A model generated the notes under the pieces. It had not been told where the DNA came from. It searched no databases and saw nothing but the letters and a program-made list of their open reading frames with translations. Positions 12,821-22,375 of a stretch of DNA of 64,000 nucleotides are shown one piece after another. The position numbers were made by a program, and so were the translations under genes. Origin of the DNA: Saxidomus purpurata (taxonomy: Eukaryota; Mollusca; Bivalvia; Venerida; Veneridae); contig JAFMSR010000017.1 of the NCBI GenBank assembly GCA_022818135.1, positions 6,682,577-6,746,576 of the forward strand. The letters are read 5' to 3'. The stretch's first letter is position 1, and each line of letters begins with the position of its first letter.

Positions 12821-13460
12821 GTATAGGTTATAGGTCTATATTACAGGAAAAACAAATTTACTGCGAGGGAGCGTTAGCGAACCGATGCAATAAGTTTTTT
12901 ATTTCTGTAATATGGACCTATAACCGGCTTACAGTTTTCCCATATACAGACAATATTTGTATGTAAATAAATAAAGATTTAGGGCGGAGCTTAGCTCTGT
13001 GATGTCACAGTCTTACTTATTGGAAAAATAAGTGAAATAATCATTTTCATATTGGAAATATTGAGTCAATATGGAGAATACAATTAGCTTTTTTGAATGA
13101 AATAGGTGCATTTGATTGAATTGGAAAGTAGGGCAAACTGTAAGTATAGGTTATAGGTCTATATTACAGAAATAAGCAAATTTATTGCGAGGGAGCGTCA
13201 ACGAACCGATGCAATAAGTTTGTTTATTCCTGTAATATGGACCTATAACCGGCTTACAGTTTTCCCATCTACAGACAATATTTGTATTGAAATATATAGA
13301 GATTAAGGGCGGAGCTTAGCTCTGTGATGTCACAGTCTCACTTATTGGAAAAAAAAGTGAAATAATTATTATCATATTTGAGATATTGAGTCAATATGGA
13401 GAATACAATTAGCTTTTTTGACAGAAATAGGTGCATTTGATTGGACTGGAAAGTAGGGCA
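12821..13460. repeat. Tandem pair of about 320-bp units with internal hairpins
   Basis: Two near-identical units (about 12,821-13,136 and 13,137-13,460) each begin with a hairpin whose arms are GGTTATAGGTCTATATTACAG and CTGTAATATGGACCTATAACC-like (about 12826-12925 and 13146-13250). Each then carries the shared block GGGCGGAGCTTAGCTCTGTG and ends at AAAGTAGGGCAAACTGTAA. Probably a duplicated MITE-like element. Confidence 0.7.
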
Positions 13461-14056
13461 AACTGTAAAAAGGATTACCCGAAACAACTTTTTATTGGAC
13501 TTTAAATAATTTCGTAAAAGTGTAGTTGATTCGGCGTATTATTTGCATTTAGCCAATAAAAAATTTGTTAACATCATACCCACGATATGTTGCTTCGAAG
13601 CGGGCGTACCTTGACTGCTGCACTTTAAGGAATCCATTGACAACAGCAGTTTAGATAAAAAAAAGATGTCCTTTCCGTTGCCAAAAATGACCTAAATTTC
13701 GGATATGAGGTGAATCCGGAAGTCTTTCTCGCCCGCAACTACACTAAATAATGTAAACTGGAGTCAGCATTTTTTTTATGGGGGAGGGGGAGAGATGTAC
13801 ACGCTAATTAAAACGATAAACTACGGAATACACCACCGAATCGTACGTATACCGTATGGATTATCGTGCATCGGGAATCGTATATCGTGTATCGTGTATA
13901 GTATATGGTGCACGTTGCACGATGAATGATACGATATGATACACGATATACGATTGACAAAATACACGATGAGTGCACGCACGTTATACGCACGTTACAC
14001 GCACGTTATACGCACGATATACGCAAATTTTGACAACTGTTACGTTCCGACTACTG

Positions 14057-14706
14057 TATGTCACTCTTTCAGCAGAGTCCAAATGTTTAATACAATGTCA
14101 AGTGTACGCTCCTGACTAATAAGGGCTTGACCATTTTTCTTTTGCTATTATTGTAAAATGATCTCAGAAATAACAAGCTTGTAGACAAAAAGCACCTTCA
14201 CAGATCATTTAAGTGTTTTCATCAGGGTAAAGGACTACCGCTTACAAAAATAAAACATTGATGTAAGTTTTCGATAATAAGTTTTTGTTAATATCAAGAA
14301 AAATACTCCGTCCGTCGTGTGCCATCTGCATTTTACTTTTAATATTTTTCATAAAAGAAAATGCTTTCAATATATTAAGCAGTTAGATAAGACTGAGAAA
14401 TACCTATAGACCTTACTTCTTTTTCTTCAAATATTTCAACATCACGAATGTAACATGATCACTGTGTAACATTTCGAGTCTTTGATAATAAAAGTTATCT
14501 ATGAAATTGATCAATGAATTATTTTGATAAATATTATTATAAATACAGACACTAAATAACGTATCACAAGCCACAGAAATGAAAATGAATAGGAACCTTA
14601 CTGAAGAGGGAAAACTCAACAAAGTGCAGAGGGATACACACAGTAATATTTTACAAGCTCAATTTACAAAAACGTTTTAATATGACTTATAAAGAAATGT
14701 ACTTAC
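14057..14706 (-). other. Proximal intron of gene A
   Basis: Intron sequence on the first-exon side of the 6.2-kb insertion. From 14,059 to about 14,290 it aligns in inverted orientation with 16,860-17,100 of gene B ('TGTCACTCTTTCAGCAG', 'GCTTGACCATTTTTC', 'TTTTCATCAGGG'), which fixes the insertion boundary. No coding sequence seen. Confidence 0.7.
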
Positions 14707-14758
14707 ATAAGATGAACGAACTTGTAAGCACCACGCAAACCAATAGTTTAAAATCCAT
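14707..14758 (-). CDS. Gene A, first exon encoding signal peptide
   Basis: An ATG at 14758 starts 17 codons plus one base, MDFKLLVCVVLTSSFIL, and the exon ends at a perfect GTAAGT donor (14706-14701). The hydrophobic core LLVCVVL followed by small polar residues is a textbook secretory signal. The single leftover T joins the GT that opens the exon at 7759 to make Cys. This ATG is preferred because it is the first one after a TATA box about 80 bp upstream, and the same arrangement and two-residue-different peptide occur in copy B. Pairing with the distant terminal exon across 6.9 kb is inferred from phase and paralogy. Confidence 0.68.
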
Positions 14759-14835
14759 TTCTATCAGTAAATATGCCAATGAGACAACGTGTCCGAGCCA
14801 AGTATCACCTTGATACAAGTTCCTGTAGATAAGCT

Positions 14836-14844
14836 CCTTTTATA
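14836..14844 (-). promoter_or_regulatory. TATA box of gene A
   Basis: TATAAAAGG on the minus strand, about 80 bp before the ATG of gene A, in the context GATATAAAAGGAGCTTATC shared with gene B. Confidence 0.65.
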
Positions 14845-15109
14845 TCACCCGTGGCTATGCTATGTTCATGTTTTAACATAAACACGAGAGGAAAACTTTT
14901 TAAAGCCTTTGAAAAAAATCACATGATACCTGTACAGTTCCCGGATGCATGACAGACATCGAAACTTTATCTACATTTTAAGATTAAATGCAAATTAATG
15001 AAATAGTTTCTGTCAAGAACATGCAAGGTATGCATATTTCTAATAGCATACTCGTAAAGATGACATGAACTATAGAAAACATTTTTAATGGTCGTACTAT
15101 AAATGTGAT

Positions 15110-15155
15110 GTAAGCAAGCACGTGATTTCATTATAAAATTCACGTGCTTGCTTAC
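15110..15155. promoter_or_regulatory. Perfect 16-bp-arm palindrome at the gene B promoter
   Basis: GTAAGCAAGCACGTGA (15110-15125) and TCACGTGCTTGCTTAC (15140-15155) are exact reverse complements around a 14-base loop. Each arm contains the CACGTG E-box. It ends six bases before the TATA box of gene B and has no counterpart at gene A. A dimeric-factor or paired E-box operator is inferred; a small inverted-repeat insertion is the alternative. Confidence 0.6.
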
Positions 15156-15161
15156 TGATGA

Positions 15162-15170
15162 TATAAAAGG
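15162..15170 (+). promoter_or_regulatory. TATA box of gene B
   Basis: TATAAAAGG about 85 bp before the ATG of gene B, with the same following sequence as the gene A TATA box. It places transcription initiation near 15,190-15,200. Confidence 0.68.
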
Positions 15171-15252
15171 AGCTTATCTACAGGAATTTATATCAAGGTT
15201 TCACTTGGCTCAGAAACGTTGTCTCATCGAATTGACATATTTACTGATAGAA

Positions 15253-15304
15253 ATGGATTTTCAATTATTGGTGTGTGTGGTGCTTACGAGCTCGTTCGTC
15301 TTAT
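15253..15304 (+). CDS. Gene B, first exon encoding signal peptide
   Basis: The ATG at 15253 opens MDFQLLVCVVLTSSFVL plus one base, ending at a perfect GTAAGT donor (15305-15310). The peptide has a short N-region, a hydrophobic LLVCVVL core and a TSS..VLC end, which suits secretion with cleavage near the Cys formed at the exon junction (T|GT). The terminal exon of the same gene starts in the matching phase at 17184. The intron would be 1,879 bp. Conservation of exon, donor, leader and TATA box with the inverted copy at 14.7 kb is the main support that this is a real first exon. Full predicted precursor: 148 residues. Confidence 0.75.
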
Positions 15305-17183
15305 GTAAGTACATTTCTTTGTAAGTTACATTTATTTTTTTTATAAATTGAACTCGGTGTGAAATAATGCTGTCTTCCAGATCGAAAATCATATCAGAAA
15401 TGTGAATCCTTCTGCACTTAGTTGAGTGTTCCGTCTTCAATAAGGTTCGTATTTGATTCATTTCTGTGTCATGTGATACATTATTTAATAGATGTAATTC
15501 TAATGATATTAATCAAAATAATTCACTTAATTTAATTTTCAAATATCTTTTAGAATTTGATTTTTGTGTTTGTTTTTATAAGTTATTGGACGAAAGGTAG
15601 AAATTATTTATTTCAATGTAAAATACGATAAATAAACATACTCATATTACGAATAATTATTTTAGTTTTCAATGTAGTTTTTGGAAATTTTGGAATTCCA
15701 AAAATGCGCTGGAACGTGTTCTGTCAATTTGATAGATAACTTTTACGATCAAAGATTCACAGTGATCCTGTTGCATTTGACTAAATACTATAATTTTGTC
15801 TTAGATGTATAATTTACAGCAATTTGATAAATTTATGATAACATGAATGCTTTCTCTTTATCTGTAAAATAGGTTTGTAAATCATGTTAGTAAATTGAGA
15901 ATAGAAGAGTGGGAAAATCCCCCCTTGTCCAACTCTATTTTCACGATTAATTTTCTCTAAACGTACAGCCCTGCAGATACCGTAATTTAAATAGTTTTTC
16001 ACGCTTTAATTGCTCTAAGTATTCTTTAATAATTTCGGAGTTAAGCTGCTGATCTATTTGATTTATATCACCATTTTTGATTGAACAATTATCGTTTTCT
16101 TCTTGTTTTTTTCCGGATTTTATGTATCTGAAGATTTCAAACATTTACAAAAAACGGGGTTTTCACTACATTAATGAATATCAAGCGTATCAGCAATTGC
16201 GGAGGCAGTCACACGACCACTGTATCAGCGATATATACTTATATAAAGAACTAGTCATTTATATTTGTTTTATAAAACACGTTAACGAGTTGTTAAAAGC
16301 AATTTACTGATTCATTTTTTTTCCTGCAACTATATCAACTGAAAAGTAAATAATTTGAATGAATAATGAAAATAAACGACAAACACATCTATCGGACGGT
16401 TATTTGCTGCAACGACCCTGTCGCGTTTTTCTTTCCTTTTTCTTATGAAACTAGTATCATTATTTGGTGCTGCAAGTATTACGACACTTTTAAAGCTACG
16501 ATAATTAGTTCCGTGTCTGTTAGAAAATCATTTTGTGAAGATAATAGTCTATTTTTCAATTTATATTTTCAATGATAAATATATACTTTTACCTTGAAAA
16601 GCAGCGGAAAATGAATCAAAACTGCCCGAACACCGCTCAATTAATACAATGTACTTTCAGTATTATTTTTCATATTTTATTAAGACTCAAATCTGCATTC
16701 ACACATACATAAAATGCATTTATATACATATTCACAAAACGTGTAAGCAGCCAGTTTTTTTTAGACTTTTAGATGACTACCATAGATATAAGTATGTTAG
16801 CATTTCCTCACTTTTCCTCTGAACAATCAGATTCTATTTCTTGATATTAACATAAACTTATTCTGAAAAACTCATATCAATGTCTTTTTGTAAGGGGCAG
16901 TCCTTTGCCCTGATGAAAACATTGTTACGACCGTAAAGGTTGTTTTGTCTACAAGCTTGATTTTTACGTACGTGTTATTCTTAAAATCATTTGACAAATA
17001 ATAGCAAATGAAAAATGGTCAAGCTCCTATCAGTGTGGAGCGTACACATGATATTGTATAAAATATTTGGACACTGCTGAAAGAGTGACATACATTGTAT
17101 GTTTAAAGAGATTTGTTTTTGCAAATTCACGTAAAAATGTTACATGTTATCTTGCTCATGATTTGATCATTTTTATAATCCAG
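15305..17183 (+). other. Intron of gene B
   Basis: GT-AG intron starting GTAAGT and ending in a T-rich stretch then ATAATCCAG. Its distal 240 bp is the counterpart of 14,057-14,290; about 1.1 kb in the middle is absent from gene A. A minus-strand frame at 15947-16144 looks protein-like (a Gln/Glu/Lys-rich helix) but I cannot connect it to any gene. Confidence 0.6.
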
Positions 17184-17578
17184 GTCGTGGACAGATTGGG
17201 GAAGAAAGCGAGGTATCTGTAGCTGGCAGTGGAAAGGGGAATGACGGACAAGGTAAGGGCCTAGGACCCGGGATGAAAGAACTGTCTGCCGAGCAATACG
17301 CTGTGTTGAATGATGCTGTGAAAACAATTGTAGGTCCTCACGCAAAGCCTGACACGGCTATTATTAACTATTCAAGACGACAACAAGGAAACCCACGAAC
17401 CTTTTATCAGATGATGGGATATATGCCTTTTCTAACAGATATTGCCCGTAACCAGGGCTTAAAAGGGGGAGAGATCACTAATAGTCAAGGATTGGATGAA
17501 ATTGTTTATCAGAGAGCTACAAAATGGATGCACCAAAGTGGATTGATGAATTCTCAGAGTATCTCAAGTTTCCTATAA
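17184..17578 (+). CDS. Gene B, terminal exon of secreted helical-domain protein
   Basis: The exon starts after AG at 17182-17183 and ends at a TAA. It continues the first exon in phase. After the junction Cys come RGQIGEESEVSVA, the Gly-rich GSGKGNDGQGKGLGPG, and the 101-residue domain, which has no Cys and is rich in Gln, Met and Ser near its end (SGLMNSQSISSFL). Against gene A the domain differs at two residues (T for I, H for N), and against gene C at two. The ten codons at 17198-17227 hold five amino-acid changes in each pairwise comparison. ATTAAA lies at 17625-17630 and AATAAA at 18946-18951, the latter beyond a mobile-element insertion. Function unknown; an extracellular role is inferred only from the signal peptide. 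Confidence 0.75.
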
Positions 17579-17791
17579 TTCGATTGTTTGATGCATGATA
17601 TACGTAAATACATATTAACAACCAATTAAACTGACGATCTGTGATGTTGATACCTGGATAATTAAAAAAAAAAACATTTTCCACAGGCGAATTGTTTATC
17701 ATATTGAAAAGTAATAACTAACAATAAGATGCTGTATAGCATCAGTGAACACACCACAATCCAGTTTTACTGCATACAACACCAACTTTTT

Positions 17792-18867
17792 ATGCCCCCG
17801 AAGGGAGGCATATTAAAATCGCACCGTCTGTCCGTCCGTCCGTCCGTCCGTCTGTCCGTCCGTCCGTGCGTCCCCACTTACAAATTCGTGTCCGGACTGT
17901 AACTCTGTCATGCATTGAAGGATTTTAAAATAACTTGGCACACATGTCTAGCACATCAAGACGACGTGTCGCGTGCAAGACCCACATCCCTACCTCAAAG
18001 GTGAAGGTCACACTTGGAGTATGAAGGTTATGGAATCCTCTATATATGCACACATTCGTGTCCGGACTGTAACTTTGTCATGCATTGAAGGATTTTAAAA
18101 TAACTAGGCACACATGTCTAGCACATCAAGACGACGTGTCGCGTGCAAGACCCACGTCCCTAGCTCAAAGGCCAAGGTCATACTTAGAGTTTGAAGGTAA
18201 TGGATTCCTCTATATATGCATAAATGCACACATTCGTGTCCGGACTGTAACTTTGTCATGCATTGAAGGATTTTAAAATAACTTGGCACAAATGTCTAGC
18301 ACATCAAGACGACGTGTCGCGTGCAAGACCCACGTCCCTACCTCAAAGGTCAAGGTCACACTTAGAGTTTGAAGGTAATGGATTCCTCTATATATGCATA
18401 TATGCACGCATTCGTGTCCGGACTGTAATTTTGTCATGCTTTGAAGGATTTTAAAATAATTTGGCACAAATGTCTAGCACATCAAGACGACGTGTCGCGT
18501 GCAAGACCCACATCCCTACCACAAAGGTCAAGGTCACACTTAGAATTTATAGGTAATGGAATCCTGTATATATGCATACATTTGTGTCCGGACTATAACT
18601 TTATTATGCTTTGAAGGATTTTAAAATACTTGGCAAAAATGTCTAGCACATCAAGCGGATGTGTCCAGGCAAGACCCAAGTCCCTACCTCAAAGGTCAAG
18701 GTCACACTTAGTGTTTAAAGTAATGGAATACTGTATGCATGATTACTCTGTCATGCATGGAAGGATTTTAAAATTACATAGCACATTTATTGAGCACATG
18801 GAGAGGACACAGACTGTGAGGCACCTCTTTCGGGGGCATTCGTCACTTGTGAGGGACAGCTCTTGTT
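17792..18867. mobile_element. 1.08-kb tandem-unit element in the 3' region of gene B
   Basis: The paralogous site in copy C reads CAACTTTTTGAATATGC without interruption, so the boundaries are sharp. The element begins ATGCCCCCGAAGGGAGGC and ends CTCTTTCGGGGGCATTC...GACAGCTCTTGTT, so the subterminal GCCCCCGAA motif is inverted at the far end. A TCCG/TCTG microsatellite follows the left end, then five to six units of about 178 bp (key words TGTCCGGACTGTAAC, CATGCATTGAAGGATTTTAA, GACGTGTCGCGTGCAAGACC). There is no coding capacity. It resembles bivalve non-autonomous elements with a tandem-repeat core (pearl- or HINE-like), a comparison from memory. Confidence 0.8.
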
Positions 18868-19178
18868 GAATATGCAGTAGAGTTTCACCGTTTAAACATA
18901 TTTAAGTGTGTAACGTACACGAAACATTTCCTTTTTGTTTTTTTCAATAAATGTTGATAAGTAACTGAAATAATTGCTGCCAAACACTCGTTCTGATTTA
19001 AGCACAGCTCAGTTTGAATAAAAGTAATAATTCAGCGTCTGTCGTTATCATTTGTCGTCCGTGATCGTCTGTCGTCAACAATTCAAAGAATCATTTCTTT
19101 TAAGGGAACATACCCTATAATTTATGTCAAACAAAATTACCCCCAAGACATAAATATTGGAATCTTTAAAAGTATTAA

Positions 19179-19268
19179 AACAAAAATAATATCAAACAGG
19201 GAATGCCACGTACCAAAAACGCAGCCTCCCCAAAACGAACCCCACAGCACCCAGAAGTGCACACCACC

Positions 19269-19349
<81 letters not shown>

Positions 19350-19616
19350 ACAATCATGTACACACACACACATATACACTACCAACACACACTAGCATAC
19401 AAAGCAAACACACGAGGACAAAACGAACAATTAAAGGAACACAGTGGGGCACCGCCTTGGAACGGTCAGTGGCAAAAACACCACTGGGGAGCTTAAACCG
19501 GTTTATGGTGCGCACCCAACCTCACTCTTACCCCCACCATGTTCCAAAGTCACAGGACAGTGTAAATAAAAGTAATCCCTGCTAGGTGAATCTCTAACAC
19601 ACGCAATGGAAACAAA
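19179..19616 (-). mobile_element. (CA)n-containing retroelement, copy E1
   Basis: Sense is probably the minus strand: the constant end ...GCATTCCCTGTTTGATATT, ATTTTTGTTTT lies at the low-coordinate side, the body includes a long CA/TG microsatellite (19267-19350) and GGAACGGTCAGTGGC-type sequence, and the other end stops after CACGCAATGGAAACAAA. The inverted paralog near 24,070 shows the empty site (TATTAAACCATGACC). Long open frames through the CA repeat are artefacts. Confidence 0.75.
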
Positions 19617-19839
19617 CCATGACCTAATGGTTTCAGCTATGCATTTCAAATGCATTATTCTAATGATCTTGCGACAGCTCAGTTATTAAAATAAAAAGCA
19701 CTATGAGTTATTCCCGGCAAACGAATAACAAAAAAGGGACATATTATTTACATTGCATAAACTTTGCAGGTTTACAGGGACATACCCTTTAATTGATGTC
19801 AAACCAAATGACTTCCAAAAATTAAACAATATATTAAAA
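19617..19839. other. Shared palindrome arm sequence, no gene
   Basis: Non-coding sequence shared with about 23,880-24,070 in inverted orientation. Nothing functional is evident. Confidence 0.5.
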
Positions 19840-19981
19840 ATATATGAAGGAATTGAAACCTCATCTTCCACATACCATCATGATTGCCTCCTGGCCAACG
19901 ATTGACAAAAGTAAGGAACACATTTTTTTTGCATTACATATACTTTGCACATTTAGACATGAAACCCATTTCGTTTGAAAT
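19840..19981 (-). pseudogene. HARBI1-like transposase remnant, B arm
   Basis: On the minus strand the sequence still spells VNRWPGGNHD and, on the other side of a deletion, a WKMRFQFLH-like piece, matching the longer remnant at 23385-23722 in the other arm. About 200 bp between these motifs, including the GDSAYP block, is missing here. The 63-bp retroelement fragment at 19982-20044 interrupts the upstream side. Confidence 0.6.
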
Positions 19982-20044
19982 ACAAAAAAAACCCAAAAAT
20001 AATATCAAACAGGGAATGCCACGTACCAAACACGCAGCCTCCCC
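19982..20044 (-). mobile_element. (CA)n retroelement, copy E2, extreme truncation
   Basis: Only the constant terminus (reading AAAAATAATATCAAACAGGG, then AATGCCACGTACC on plus) is present, about 63 bp. The paralogous C-arm site reads GAAATACAAGTCAAGTGTG without it. Confidence 0.7.
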
Positions 20045-20159
20045 AAAAGTGTGTATCCTACTATGGTGCCTTGGAATGAAAGTTAAATTCACTGAACCGT
20101 TTACGTATGCCATAATAATCTTGCTTGGTTTTTGTCATTATGCCTGGCTATAAATATAT

Positions 20160-21514
20160 AGATAAAGAATTTTTTTTAATATCACAGATGTAAAAAATAT
20201 GGTTAAAACAAACATGATGATACATAAACAGATAATTAGATGTATACACAAGGTTATAAACCATGCTATACACACCAATACTAAGGATTACACAACAAAT
20301 GAACTAGAGCTATCACTAAATGTGATTAAAACCCGCGAAAAACTGCTTTATAAACTGAGGAAGTTCGTAGAAACATAATAACTTGCAAAAAAAAACTAAA
20401 ATAAAGATATTGTCCTTGGCACGTAAATAGTTAAGAGAGAGTTATGGTTCTTGTGCACTGCACTTCCTTCCAGTGTGCTTGACCATCGTAGGAAGTTGTA
20501 TTGAATTCCAAAAGTAGTTTTCAAGTTACGCTCCGGAAATGGAATGCAACGGACCGACCGCCCGAGCGACCGGCAGACAGATTTTTTTTATATCACAGAT
20601 GTAAAAACATGTTTAAAAACCATGCTATGCACACCAATACTAATGATTACACAAAAAAATGAACCATAGTTATCACTAAATGTAATTAATCCCCCTCGAA
20701 AGACTGCTTAATAAAATGAGGAAGTTCGTAGTAACATAATACAATGCAGAAAAAACTAAAATAGAGATATTGTCCTTGGCAGTATTATTTAAATTAGTTA
20801 AGATACAGTTAAGGTTCTTATGCACTGCACGTCCTTCCAGTGTGCTTGACCATTGTAGGAAGTTGTATTGAATTCCAACCAGTAGTTTTCAAGTTATGCT
20901 CCGGACAAGGAAAAGTAACAAAGGGCAATAACTTTGTAATGAGTCAAGGAAGAGTTATGGTTCCTGTGCACTGCACTTCCACTCACTCAATGAACTTGCC
21001 CATTGTATGAAGTTGTATTATATTCTAACCAGTAGTTTTCAAGTTATGCTCTGTACAAGGAAAAGTAACAAAGGGCAATAACTCTGTAATAAGTCAATAT
21101 GATTTTATGGTTCTAGTGCACTGCACTTTCTCTTATTGTGCTTGACCATTGTATGAAGTTGTATTGAATTCAAACTAGTAGTTTTCAAGTTTTTCTCCGG
21201 ACAAGGAAAAGTAACAAAGGGCAAAAACTCTGTAATAAGTCAAGGTAGAGTTATGGTTCTTATGCATTGCACTTTCTCTCAATGTACTTGATCATTGCAT
21301 GAAGTTGTATTGAATTCCAAGTAAAAGTTTGCAAATTATGCTCCGGACAAGGAAAAGTAACAAAGGGCAATAACTCTGTAATAAGTCAAGGTAGAGTTAT
21401 GGTTCTTGTGCACTGCAATTTCTCTTATTGTGCTTGACCATTGTATGAAGTTGTTTTGAATTGAAACTAATAGTTTTCTAGTTACGCTCCGGACAAGGAA
21501 AAGTAACAAAGGGC

Positions 21515-21515
<1 letters not shown>
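20160..21515. repeat. Tandem-unit element, B side of palindrome centre
   Basis: About seven imperfect units of roughly 150 bp share GTTATGGTTCTTGTGCACTG, CTTGACCATTGTATGAAGTT, TTTTCAAGTTACGCTCCGGA and AAGTAACAAAGGGCAATAAC. A GACCGACCG-type microsatellite near 20,560 and an 'AGAGCTATCACTAAATGT' motif mark a terminal module that recurs inverted at 22.8-23.1 kb. No coding capacity. Confidence 0.7.
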
Positions 21516-21517
<2 letters not shown>

Positions 21518-21553
<36 letters not shown>

Positions 21554-22375
21554 TTTAATTTACGAAGGTTACATAAAAGGTACATTATGAATCATAATCA
21601 TTCAAAACATAACTTATTTTCATATGGCCTTCAGAACAAAACATAACATACATACATTTAAAGCGCACATACACCACAAATCAAACACACTGATTTAATT
21701 ATACTAATATTAATAACATATTAGATACGTTTACATAATAAACATCATTCTCTCTACAACAGACACCCGATTGCAAATAATATTATGAATTATATAATTA
21801 ATCTAATGTCATTACTTAGATACTAAAATAACCAGTGTAAAGTTTTATATGTAAGTAATTTCTACATTTTGTTATAAAGATAATTTTTGTAATTTCGTTT
21901 AAAGGACGAATCTGTCATCTGTCCAAAAACGACAACCAATGTAATTCCTTAAGTAAATCTGAAGAACTGGATTGAACAGGTCGATTTAAAATAAGTTTTG
22001 CTATGCATTTTTGCAATTTATTTATTTATTGTTCATATTTTGTATTTCCTTTTCCCCAAATGGTACAGCAATAGTCGAATATTGGAAGAATGTAACCGTT
22101 ATATAACATTAACCTCATATATATGTTTTTTAATAATGCGATTTGGAGTTATTTTTTTGCAAACATAATATGTTTATGCCAATTCAGAACATTGTCTACA
22201 TACACACCTAATATTTTTTGAGTTGTAACTTTTCTAATATGCAATCATTGATTGTTAAATGAAGGTTATCTGCCTGTTTTAGTTTATAATTGAGCCAATG
22301 ACTATGCATTTTGTTTTAAGGGATGTAAAGACATGCTGTTTATTATGCACCATCTATTGATTAAAGCAAGACTCA
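21518..22375 (-). pseudogene. CR1/L2-like non-LTR polymerase 3' fragment
   Basis: The low-coordinate end is a (TAA)n run (21518-21550), the expected 3' microsatellite tail of a minus-strand CR1/L2-type element. Upstream on the minus strand, broken frames spell KTKCIVIGS, then a VDNVLNWHKHI-type segment, then ILPIFDYCCTIWG and LQKCIAKLILNR and a KELHWLSFLDR stretch. These are the thumb and post-RT region of such polymerases. Frameshifts and stops are frequent and the endonuclease and catalytic RT blocks are missing. It sits at the centre of the second palindrome and is not duplicated. Confidence 0.75.

Larger units (their letters stand above)
7853..14056. mobile_element. 6.2-kb TA-flanked insertion in the intron of gene A
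   Basis: The left end is CAGTAGTCGGAACGTAAC... (7853-7877) and the right end is its exact reverse complement (14032-14056), giving 25-bp perfect terminal inverted repeats. Each end is flanked by TA (7851-7852, 14057-14058). Gene B shows the corresponding uninterrupted sequence with one TA at 17101-17102. TA duplication plus CAGT-type ends fits the Tc1/mariner superfamily. Just inside both ends are irregular runs of ACACGCACGAT-like units (about 7880-8050 and 13830-14030). I find no transposase. The interior holds a SINE candidate (9508-9776) and a doubled hairpin unit (12821-13460), so the original element was probably a small non-autonomous one enlarged by nested insertions. Confidence 0.8.
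14759..15252. promoter_or_regulatory. Shared head-to-head promoter region of genes A and B
   Basis: Just under 500 bp separates the two start codons. The outer parts are inverted copies of each other, including the 5' leader (GGAGCTTATCTACAGGAA, then TTGGCTC and GTTGTCTCAT just before the ATG). The central 200 bp is not obviously duplicated. The layout suggests two promoters back to back rather than one truly bidirectional core. Confidence 0.65.
7010..19040. repeat. Large inverted duplication holding genes A and B
   Basis: Sequence on either side of a centre near 15.0 kb is repeated in opposite orientation. The left arm runs from about 14,860 down to 7,010, and the right arm from about 15,155 up to 19,040. 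Matching landmarks are the first exons, the intron sequence near 14,057-14,290 and 16,860-17,100, the terminal exons, and the 3' flank ('GTAACGTACACGAAACATTTCC'-like sequence). Arms differ by insertions: 6.2 kb in the left intron, extra sequence in the right intron, and 1.08 kb in the right 3' region. Confidence 0.85.

Noticed and set aside
15947..16144. Charged helical minus-strand frame inside the gene B intron
   Set aside because: No convincing acceptor or donor, an overlapping plus frame is equally long, and gene A lacks the segment.
18053..18600. Regularly repeated units that might suggest a CRISPR array
   Set aside because: Units are about 178 bp with no constant-repeat/variable-spacer alternation, in a eukaryotic genome; they are the core of a mobile element.
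19137..19496. Long open frames of His-Thr or Cys-Val repeats on both strands (also near 37.4-37.75, 43.4-43.9 and 52.4-52.85 kb)
   Set aside because: They are translations of CA/TG microsatellite inside the (CA)n retroelement; every frame is open because the dinucleotide contains no stop.
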